Positions 1 through 5,881 of a DNA stretch of 15,713 nt are shown here, piece after piece. Every line of letters starts with the position of its first letter. The first letter of the stretch is position 1. The translations under genes were made by a program, and so were the position numbers. The stretch is from Pseudomonadota bacterium. GTDB taxonomy: Bacteria; Pseudomonadota; Alphaproteobacteria; Sphingomonadales; Sphingomonadaceae. The notes beneath the pieces were generated by a model. It made no database searches and was not told the DNA's origin. It was given only the letters and a program-made list of their open reading frames with translations. The stretch covers positions 1-15,713 of the forward strand of contig JAEWCW010000163.1 in assembly GCA_023390415.1 (NCBI GenBank). Reading direction: 5' to 3'.

Positions 1-90
1 CACGGCAGCCCTTGTGAGCCGGGCCGTTCGATTCTTCCAAAGCTGGAAAGAAGGCGCGCCTATAGAGGGAGAAGGCGCGGAAGGCAAGGC

Positions 91-747
91 TCACCAGGCG
101 ATAGGCTGGCCCTGATAATCGACGAAGGCGCCGGTCTCCCCGATGCCAAGCCGCTCGATCTGCCGGCGCATGCCGGCGACGCTGTCGGGCGGCGCGATCT
201 GGGCTTTGGGGCCGCCCATGTCGGTCTGCACCCAGCCGGGGTGGAACAGGATCATCGCGATCCCGCGCGGCGCGAGATCGAGCGCGAGATTGTGCCAGGC
301 GGCGTTGAGCGCGGCCTTGGACGCGCGATAGGAGATCCAGCCGCCCGAGCTGTCGGCGATGCTGCCCATCCGGCTGGTGACCGCGGCCATCTTGCCGCCG
401 TCGGCCATCTTGCCCGCAAGCCGCTCGGCGAGAAGGATCGGCGCGACCGCGTTCACCGCATGCACATGCTGCCACTCCTCGGCCGCCGCCGGATTGCCGA
501 TCCGCTCGGGGCCGGAGACTCCGGCATTGGCAATGAACAGGTCGAGCGCGCTCTCCAGGCCATCGGCGAAGGCCGCGACCGCCTCGAAATCTGCCACGTC
601 GAGGGTCTCGACTCGCACACCGAGCGCGTCGAGCTCAGCAGACGGGCGCCGGGTGGTGGCGATCACCTCCCAGCCGTCGGCGGCATATTGGCGCGCGAAT
701 TCGAGGCCGATTCCGCGATTCGCGCCGGTGATCAGGACGCGGGGCAT
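91..747 (-). CDS. SDR family NAD(P)-dependent oxidoreductase
   Basis: This is a short-chain dehydrogenase/reductase of 218 residues, probably cytosolic, with unknown substrate. The N-terminal dinucleotide-binding motif TGANRGIG is at residues 7-14. NAG is at 74-76, a structural Asn is near 99, and the catalytic Tyr140-x3-Lys144 pair (YRASK) has serines shortly upstream. The length suits a compact classical SDR of the C-factor-like type; the C-terminal GWVQTDMGG stretch is typical of that group. I start it at the ATG at 747, because a longer frame running back to 1005 only reads antisense through prs and has Arg-rich, non-family sequence. The start overlaps the prs stop (TGATG on the minus strand), and no Shine-Dalgarno is visible, so translation is probably coupled to prs. 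The class is secure; the substrate and any link to PRPP metabolism are unknown. Confidence 0.9.
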   Translation of the reverse strand: MPRVLITGANRGIGLEFARQYAADGWEVIATTRRPSAELDALGVRVETLDVADFEAVAAFADGLESALDLFIANAGVSGPERIGNPAAAEEWQHVHAVNAVAPILLAERLAGKMADGGKMAAVTSRMGSIADSSGGWISYRASKAALNAAWHNLALDLAPRGIAMILFHPGWVQTDMGGPKAQIAPPDSVAGMRRQIERLGIGETGAFVDYQGQPIAW

Positions 748-1682
748 CAGTCGAACAGGCTCGAGACCGAGCTCTCGTCGGCGATCCGCTTGATCGCCTC
801 GCCGAGCAGGGGCGCGATGGTGAGCGTCCGGATCTTCGGCGAGGCGGCCGCGGCCTCGCTCGCCTGGATCGAATCGGTGATGACGAGCTCCGCCAGCGAC
901 GAATTCTCGACCCGCGGGACCGCGGCGCCGGAGAGGACTCCGTGGGTGCAATAAGCGACGACGTCCTCGGCGCCCGCTTCCTTCAGCGCGCCGGCGGCGT
1001 TGCACAAAGTGCCGGCCGAATCGACGATGTCGTCGATCAGCACGCAGAAGCGGCCCTCGACGTCGCCGATGATGTTCATCACCTCCGATTCGCCGGGCCG
1101 CTCGCGGCGCTTATCGACGATGGCGAGCGGGGCGTTGTCGAGCCGCTTGGCGAGGGCGCGGGCGCGGACGACTCCGCCCACGTCCGGCGAGACGACGGTG
1201 ATCGGCCGGCCGGCGAAGCGCGCCTGGATGTCCGCGGACATGACCGGTGCCCCGTAGAGATTGTCGGTCGGGATATCGAAGAAGCCCTGGATCTGGCCGG
1301 CGTGGAGATCGACCGACAGAACCCGATTCGCGCCCGCGACGGTGATCAGATTGGCAACGAGCTTGGCCGAGATCGGAGTCCGCGGGCCCGGCTTCCGGTC
1401 CTGCCGCGCATAGCCGAAATAGGGGACGACCGCAGTGATCCGCTTCGCCGAGGCGCGGCGAAGCGCATCGATGCAGATCAACAGCTCCATCAGATTGTCG
1501 TTTGCCGGATAGGCCGTGGACTGGACCACGAACACGTCCTCACCGCGGACATTCTCGTGGATCTCGACGAACACCTCTTCGTCGGCGAAGCGCCGAACGC
1601 TCGCTTCGGTGATCGGCATTTCGAGATAGGCCGCGATGTCCTTCACCAGCGGCAGGTTCGAATTGCCCGACATCAATTTCAT
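747..1682 (-). CDS. prs: Ribose-phosphate pyrophosphokinase (PRPP synthetase)
   Basis: This enzyme makes PRPP from ribose 5-phosphate and ATP in the cytosol, feeding purine, pyrimidine, histidine, tryptophan and NAD synthesis. It is 311 residues, the normal length for a class I bacterial enzyme. Visible motifs are the ATP-site loop RQDRKPGPRTPIS (93-105), the PRPP-synthetase signature around VDLHAGQIQGFF (124-135), the catalytic KRRE segment (191-194) and the ribose-phosphate loop LIDDIVDSAGT (215-225). The start at 1682 gives the usual MKL beginning. An AGGGA lies about 10 bases upstream on the minus strand; a second ATG three codons in is less likely. The gene is divergent from gltX across about 100 bases and overlaps the SDR start by one base. 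Confidence 0.97.
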   Translation of the reverse strand: MKLMSGNSNLPLVKDIAAYLEMPITEASVRRFADEEVFVEIHENVRGEDVFVVQSTAYPANDNLMELLICIDALRRASAKRITAVVPYFGYARQDRKPGPRTPISAKLVANLITVAGANRVLSVDLHAGQIQGFFDIPTDNLYGAPVMSADIQARFAGRPITVVSPDVGGVVRARALAKRLDNAPLAIVDKRRERPGESEVMNIIGDVEGRFCVLIDDIVDSAGTLCNAAGALKEAGAEDVVAYCTHGVLSGAAVPRVENSSLAELVITDSIQASEAAAASPKIRTLTIAPLLGEAIKRIADESSVSSLFD

Positions 1683-1783
1683 GGAATGCGCGTCCCTCGT
1701 GCCCCCGCCGCCTCTCTAGGCATTGCCCCGGCGAAGGCAAGGGCGTTGCCCACGTCGCGGCTTGTCCTTAAGCCCCCGCCTCG

Positions 1784-3118
1784 ATGACCGTCGTCACCCG
1801 CTTCGCGCCTTCGCCCACCGGCCGTCTCCATGTCGGCAACATGCGCACGGCGCTGCACAATTGGCTGTGGGCGAAGAAGTCGGGCGGGCGCTTCATTCTC
1901 CGCCTCGACGACACCGACCGCGAACGCTCCCGCGAGGAGCATGTGGATGCGATCCGGGCGGACCTCGCCTGGCTCGGCCTCGATTGGGACGAGGAGCATC
2001 GCCAGTCGGCCCGGTTCGACCGCTACGGAGCGGCGCTCGAGCGGCTCGCTGCCCAGGGCCGCGCCTATCCGGCCTATGAGACGGCGCAGGAGCTGGAGCT
2101 CAAGCGCAAGGTTCAGCTCGGTCGCCATCTGCCGCCGGTCTATGATCGCGCAGCGCTCGCGCTGACCGACGAGGACCGGGCAAAACTGGAGGCGGAGGGG
2201 CGACGCCCGCACTGGCGGTTCAAGCTCGACCATGGAGCCGCGATCGAGTGGGACGATCTGATCCGCGGCCGCCAGCATTTCGAGCCGCATCTGCTCTCCG
2301 ATCCGGTCATCCGCCGCGAGGACGGGAGCTGGCTCTACATGCTTCCCAGCACGATCGACGACATCGACATGGGCGTCACCCACGTCGTCCGCGGCGAGGA
2401 CCATGTCGCCAACACCGCGCTCCAGATCCAGATGTTCGAGGCGCTGGGCGCGCCGGTCCCGGCCTTCGCCCACGAGGCGCTGCTGGTCGGCGCCGAGGGC
2501 AAGCTTTCCAAGCGGCTCGGCTCGCTCGGCGCAGAGTCGATGGGCGAGGCAGGGATCGAGCCGATCGCGCTCGTCGCCAAGCTTGCCCGGATCGGGACGA
2601 GCCTGCCGGTCGAGCCGGTGACGGACCCGGCGCCGCTGATCGAGAGCTTCGACTTCTCGGCCTTCGGTCGCGCGCCGGCGCGCTTCGACATGGACGAGCT
2701 TGCCGGCCTCAACGCCCGGATCCTTCACCGCCTGCCCTTAGCCGCCGTCGCCGACCGGCTCCCGCCGGGCATGGCCGAGGCGGACTGGGAGGCGATCCGG
2801 CCGAACCTCTCGCGCGTCGCCGATGCTGTCGACTGGTGGGAAATCCTCCACGGCCATGTCGAGCCGCGCGCGGAGGATGGAGACCGCGACTTCCTGCGTA
2901 GCGCCGCCGAGACGGCCGAGGCGATCGACTGGAGCGAATCGCCCTGGCAGCAGCTCACCGCTTCGCTGAAGAGCGCGACGGGGCGGGGTGGAAAAAGCCT
3001 GTTCCTGCCGCTTCGCTTGGCGATCACCGGCCGCGACTCGGGGCCCGAAATGGCGGCCCTGCTCCCGCTGATCGGCCGCGACGAGACTGTCGCGCGCCTT
3101 CGCGCAGCCGCAGGCTAA
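1784..3118 (+). CDS. gltX: Glutamate--tRNA ligase (short, zinc-less type)
   Basis: This class I aminoacyl-tRNA synthetase charges tRNA with glutamate. The HIGH-type motif is HVGN at residues 16-19, preceded by FAPSPTGRL. The KMSKS-type motif is KLSKR at 240-244. WLYMLPSTIDDIDMGVTHVVRGEDH in the catalytic core and the C-terminal helical anticodon-binding region are also recognisable. At 444 residues it is shorter than the usual 465-490. The SWIM-type zinc cysteines found in E. coli GluRS are absent: the region around residues 95-122 has YPAYET and no Cys. Many alphaproteobacteria carry two GluRS genes, and this length fits the second, shorter type, which in some bacteria mischarges tRNA-Gln for GatCAB. 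That role is inference only. No clear Shine-Dalgarno precedes the ATG. Confidence 0.94.
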   Translation: MTVVTRFAPSPTGRLHVGNMRTALHNWLWAKKSGGRFILRLDDTDRERSREEHVDAIRADLAWLGLDWDEEHRQSARFDRYGAALERLAAQGRAYPAYETAQELELKRKVQLGRHLPPVYDRAALALTDEDRAKLEAEGRRPHWRFKLDHGAAIEWDDLIRGRQHFEPHLLSDPVIRREDGSWLYMLPSTIDDIDMGVTHVVRGEDHVANTALQIQMFEALGAPVPAFAHEALLVGAEGKLSKRLGSLGAESMGEAGIEPIALVAKLARIGTSLPVEPVTDPAPLIESFDFSAFGRAPARFDMDELAGLNARILHRLPLAAVADRLPPGMAEADWEAIRPNLSRVADAVDWWEILHGHVEPRAEDGDRDFLRSAAETAEAIDWSESPWQQLTASLKSATGRGGKSLFLPLRLAITGRDSGPEMAALLPLIGRDETVARLRAAAG

Positions 3119-3160
3119 GCAAGAAAAGCACCCTCACGGGACCAGGACACGATTCAGGCT

Positions 3161-3188
3161 ATGTAACATTGTTACATAATGTTATAAC
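3161..3188 (+). promoter_or_regulatory. Tandem palindromic operator and probable promoter of tonB
   Basis: A markedly AT-rich island in the 114-base gap before tonB holds a perfect 17-base inverted repeat, ATGTAACATTGTTACAT (3161-3177; 8-base arms around one T). Immediately after it is the 8-base palindrome GTTATAAC (3181-3188). TGTTA half-sites start at 3170 and 3180, one helical turn apart, and inverted TAAC(A) half-sites start at 3164 and 3185, two turns apart. TATAAC at 3183-3188 is a good -10 candidate, so a bound protein would cover the promoter. It does not match the Fur consensus. One half resembles the TATAACATT of Zur boxes, but the symmetry is wrong for a clean Zur site. The regulator is unknown. 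Confidence 0.55.
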
Positions 3189-3232
3189 GTCTCTGTTCCT
3201 GCCGCTGTCATGGCAGGCCTTGCGGGAGAAAG

Positions 3233-3901
3233 ATGATGGCCGAAGCCACCTTCCTCGAACAGAAGCGGGTCCGCCCCGGCGCGGCGCTCACCGTTATCCT
3301 CATGCACGGCGCCGCACTGACCGCCCTGCTGCTCGCCAAGACCGAGATCGTCGACCTAGAGCGGTTCTCGCCGCTCAAGGTGATCCGTATCGCGCCGCCG
3401 CCCCCGCCGCCGCCTCCCCCGATCGAGCCGACTCCGACCGTGCCGCGCGAACAGCTTCACGTGGTCGACGCGACGGTGCCGCCGATCCCCACCACGCGCG
3501 GGATCACGACCAGCGAGAATCCGCCGCCCGATCAGCCGGCGCTCGGATCGCGCCCGGGCGGGGAGACTGTCGCCACGGGGGCGCCGCCGGAGCGCGAGGA
3601 CATCCTGCCCCCGCGCACGCCGGTCCGGGTCGCGGCGCAGATGATCGCGGGCAACCTGCAGCCGCCCTATCCCGCGAGCGAGCAGCGCATGGAGCGCGAG
3701 GGCCGCGTCGTTATCCAGGTCACGATCGGCCCTGACGGGCGGGTGATCGAAACCCGGCGGGTGAGCGCGACCAGCAACGCCTTCTGGCAGGCGACGGAGC
3801 GCCATGCGCGGGAGCGCTGGCGCTTCCGCCCGGAAACGGTGGACGGCCAGCCGGTGCAGTCGACCAGGACCCTGACCGTCCATTTCGAGCTGACCGGCTG
3901 A
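3233..3901 (+). CDS. tonB: Energy transducer TonB
   Basis: TonB is an inner-membrane protein that passes proton-motive force from ExbB/ExbD to TonB-dependent outer-membrane receptors for siderophores, haem, B12 and sugars. This 222-residue protein has the expected order. There is a short cytoplasmic N-terminus, one membrane anchor at about residues 17-36, a proline-rich periplasmic spacer (about 54-70, including nine consecutive prolines, with more prolines to 130), and a C-terminal TonB domain (about 133-222) with PPYP, an EGRVVIQVTIGPDGRV strand and a W-RFRP segment. GGAG at 3225-3228 lies only 4 bases before the first ATG but 7 before the second ATG at 3236, so translation may begin one codon later. 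No exbB/exbD is adjacent. It is probably controlled from the palindromic site upstream. Confidence 0.93.
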   Translation: MMAEATFLEQKRVRPGAALTVILMHGAALTALLLAKTEIVDLERFSPLKVIRIAPPPPPPPPPIEPTPTVPREQLHVVDATVPPIPTTRGITTSENPPPDQPALGSRPGGETVATGAPPEREDILPPRTPVRVAAQMIAGNLQPPYPASEQRMEREGRVVIQVTIGPDGRVIETRRVSATSNAFWQATERHARERWRFRPETVDGQPVQSTRTLTVHFELTG

Positions 3902-3956
3902 CCCGATGGAAGCCGGCGGGCTGGCGCGGCGCAGCGGCGCGCATTATCTAGGAGCG

Positions 3957-4277
3957 ATGTCGCTGCCCCGCCCCGCCTCCCCGCGAGTCCTGATCGCGGA
4001 CATCCGCGCCTTCCTCGCGCAGCGCACGCGCGTCCAGCTCTTCTCGTTCGCGGGCGCGTTGCTGATGCCGGTCGTGCTGATCTGGCTGTTCGTGATGGAT
4101 TCGGCCAGCCTCATGCCGGGCCCGCGCGTCGTCTATATCGAGAGCTATCCGTCGACCCGGACCGATGAGGAGATCCGCGCCGATCAGCTGGTCCGCCAGC
4201 GCGAGGCGGAGCAGAAGGCCGAAGAGACCCGGCGCCGCTGGCAGGCGCTCGGCAATGCCACGGGAGTGAACCCGTAG
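3957..4277 (+). CDS. Small single-pass membrane protein with charged C-terminal helix, function unknown
   Basis: I do not recognise a named family. The 106-residue protein starts at an ATG preceded by AGGAG (3950-3954), which is very close (2 bases) to the start. An upstream ATG at 3906 in the same frame would add 17 residues with no helpful motif. A basic N-terminus (about 1-26) is followed by one strong hydrophobic segment (about residues 28-47, FSFAGALLMPVVLIWLFVM). Then comes a short non-cytoplasmic-looking stretch and a Glu/Arg/Gln-rich helix (about 68-95) that could form a coiled coil. It lies between tonB and ribD, 11 bases before the ribD ATG, so it is probably cotranscribed with the rib genes. 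Coding composition matches its neighbours. Whether it is tied to TonB or riboflavin is unknown. Confidence 0.72.
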   Translation: MSLPRPASPRVLIADIRAFLAQRTRVQLFSFAGALLMPVVLIWLFVMDSASLMPGPRVVYIESYPSTRTDEEIRADQLVRQREAEQKAEETRRRWQALGNATGVNP

Positions 4278-4288
4278 ACGAGCAGTGG

Positions 4289-5236
4289 ATGGCGACGGCC
4301 GTCGCGCTCGGCGAGCGCGGCCGGGGCCGGACCGCACCCAATCCCAATGTCGGCTGCGTGATCGTCCGAGACGGCATGGTCGTCGGCCGCGGCGGAACGC
4401 AGGACGGCGGCCGACCGCACGCGGAGGCTGTGGCGCTCGCTGAGGCCGGTGACGCAGCGGAAGGTGCGACGGTCTACGTGACCCTCGAGCCCTGCGCCCA
4501 TGAAAGCGAACGGGGCCCGGCCTGTACCGACCTGCTCGTCGCGGCGAAGCCGGCGCGAGTCGTGATCGCGGTGCGCGACCCTGATCCCCGCACCGACGGC
4601 AAAGGCATTGCCAGGCTCGAGGCGGCGGGGATCCGGGTCGATGTCGGGGTCTGCGCCGAGGCGGCAGAGCGGTCGATCGCGGGCTTCCTCAGCCGCGTTC
4701 AGCGCGGCCGGCCGCTGGTGACGCTGAAGCTGGCAATGTCGATCGACGGCAAGATCGCCCTCCCCTCCGGCGAGAGCAAATGGATCACCGGCGAGGATGC
4801 CCGCGCCCACGTCCATCTCGAGCGCGCGCGCGCCGACATGATCCTGGTCGGTCGCGGCACCTACGAGGCGGACCGGCCGAAGTTGGACGTGCGCCTTCCC
4901 GGCCTCGAGGACTATTCGCCGCGGCGCGCGCTTCTCACCCGGGGCGAGGCCGTGGAAGGCTGGACCCGGCTCGGCGCGCCGGAGGAAATCAGCCGGCTTC
5001 ATGACGTCAACGACCTGCTCGTGGAAGGGGGCTCGGCGACGGCGACCGCCTTCCTTGCGGCCGACCTGATCGACCGGATGCTGATCTACCGCGCGCCGAT
5101 CCTGATCGGCGAGGGCCGCTCCTCGGTCGGCTATGTCGGGCTGGACCGGATCGCCGACGCCCACCGCCGCTGGCGCCTCGCCGACACGCACATGCTTGGA
5201 ATCGACCGCCTCGAAGTCTACGAGCGCGATCGCTGA
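4289..5236 (+). CDS. ribD: Bifunctional diaminohydroxyphosphoribosylaminopyrimidine deaminase / 5-amino-6-(5-phosphoribosylamino)uracil reductase
   Basis: RibD carries out the second and third steps of riboflavin synthesis: deamination of the pyrimidine, then NADPH-dependent reduction of the ribose side chain. The deaminase domain (about 1-125) shows PNPNVGCV (17-24), the zinc ligand and catalytic pair in HAE (44-46), and PCAH (68-71) with the second zinc Cys at 79. The reductase domain (about 143-315) shows KLAMSIDGKIA, an ILVGRGTYEADRP segment (185-197) and a VEGGSATATAFL segment. The 315 residues are short against about 365 in E. coli, with the loss in the reductase half. Homology seems to continue five codons upstream of this ATG (DEQW) but no usable start codon lies there. 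There is no clear Shine-Dalgarno. The stop is one base from the ribE start. Confidence 0.95.
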   Translation: MATAVALGERGRGRTAPNPNVGCVIVRDGMVVGRGGTQDGGRPHAEAVALAEAGDAAEGATVYVTLEPCAHESERGPACTDLLVAAKPARVVIAVRDPDPRTDGKGIARLEAAGIRVDVGVCAEAAERSIAGFLSRVQRGRPLVTLKLAMSIDGKIALPSGESKWITGEDARAHVHLERARADMILVGRGTYEADRPKLDVRLPGLEDYSPRRALLTRGEAVEGWTRLGAPEEISRLHDVNDLLVEGGSATATAFLAADLIDRMLIYRAPILIGEGRSSVGYVGLDRIADAHRRWRLADTHMLGIDRLEVYERDR

Positions 5237-5237
5237 T

Positions 5238-5837
5238 ATGTTCACAGGGATCATCACCGACATCGGCCGGATCGAGGCTGCCGAGCAGAAGGGCGATCTC
5301 CGCCTGCGGATCGGCACGCGCTACGACATGGCCAGCGTCGATCTCGGCGCGTCGATCGCCTGTTCGGGCGTCTGCCTGACCGTCGTTGCCAAGGGCCAGG
5401 GCTGGTTCGCGGTCGATCTCTCGCAGGAGACTGTGAGCCGCACCGCGCCGGACCTCTGGCGCGAGGGCGGCCGGCTCAACCTCGAGCGCGCGCTGAAGGT
5501 GGGCGACGAGCTCGGCGGCCATATCGTCACCGGCCATGTCGACGGCCTCGGCGAGATCGTCTCGTCGGAGAAGGTCGGCGACTCGACTGTGGTAAGGATC
5601 CAGGCGCCCAAGGCGCTCGCCCCCTATATCGCCGCCAAGGGCTCGATCGCGCTCGACGGCGTCTCGCTCACCGTCAACGCGGTCGAGGGGGACATCTTCT
5701 CGATCAACCTGATCCCGCACACGGCGCGGGAAACCACCTTCGACGACGTGCCCGTGGGCCGCAAGGTCCATATCGAGATCGACATCCTCGCCCGTTACCT
5801 CGGCCGAATGATGGAAATCCGCAACGCTGCGATGTGA
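5238..5837 (+). CDS. ribE: Riboflavin synthase (alpha chain)
   Basis: This enzyme dismutates two molecules of 6,7-dimethyl-8-ribityllumazine into riboflavin and the pyrimidine precursor, and normally works as a trimer. The 199-residue protein has two lumazine-binding repeats. The first begins MFTGIITDIG and contains the CSGVCLTV segment (42-49). The second contains GGHIVTGHVDG (93-103) and LDGVSLTVN (139-147). The conserved MFTGI beginning fixes the start at 5238, one base after the ribD TGA; an earlier in-frame ATG within ribD only adds antifamily sequence. The C-terminal helix DILARYLGRM is typical and mediates trimerisation in known structures. It is certainly cotranscribed with ribD. A 44-base gap with palindromic sequence separates it from the next rib gene. 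Confidence 0.96.
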   Translation: MFTGIITDIGRIEAAEQKGDLRLRIGTRYDMASVDLGASIACSGVCLTVVAKGQGWFAVDLSQETVSRTAPDLWREGGRLNLERALKVGDELGGHIVTGHVDGLGEIVSSEKVGDSTVVRIQAPKALAPYIAAKGSIALDGVSLTVNAVEGDIFSINLIPHTARETTFDDVPVGRKVHIEIDILARYLGRMMEIRNAAM

Positions 5838-5851
5838 TTTCCGCACTTGTG

Positions 5852-5869
5852 ATCACATTATGATGTGAT
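5852..5869 (+). promoter_or_regulatory. Palindromic operator candidate directly upstream of the HTH-RibB gene
   Basis: The 44-base gap between ribE and the next rib gene holds a perfect inverted repeat, ATCACAT-TATG-ATGTGAT (7-base arms, 4-base centre). A further TGTGATCACA palindrome (5848-5857) overlaps its left arm. GATGTGATT occurs twice in direct orientation, at 5831-5839 (across the ribE stop) and at 5862-5870. TATGAT (5859-5864), in the centre of the repeat, matches the -10 consensus at five of six positions, though no convincing -35 is seen. The right arm ends 12 bases before the ATG. A protein bound here would block both an internal promoter and the ribosome site. The obvious candidate is the HTH domain of the protein it precedes; this is inference. 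There is no room for an FMN riboswitch. Confidence 0.5.
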
Positions 5870-5881
5870 TAGAGCGGCCAC

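Noticed and set aside
17..39. tRNA-like stretch with GTTCGATTC (T-loop-like) near the left edge
   Set aside because: The flanking T-stem pairs at only three of five positions, no acceptor stem or CCA follows, and the anticodon-like part does not form a stem. I see no gene in positions 1-90.
35..48. TTCCA/TGGAA hairpin downstream of the SDR gene as a terminator
   Set aside because: The stem is five bases long and there is no T-run on the minus-strand side.
5848..5857. TGTGATCACA as a CRP-type site
   Set aside because: CRP/FNR sites need about six bases (CRP) between TGTGA and TCACA; here the halves abut. It fits better as part of the ATGTGAT half-site cluster.
5838..5881. FMN riboswitch before ribB
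   Set aside because: The gap is only 44 bases, far too short for the roughly 130-base RFN element. Nor does the ribD upstream region have space outside coding sequence.
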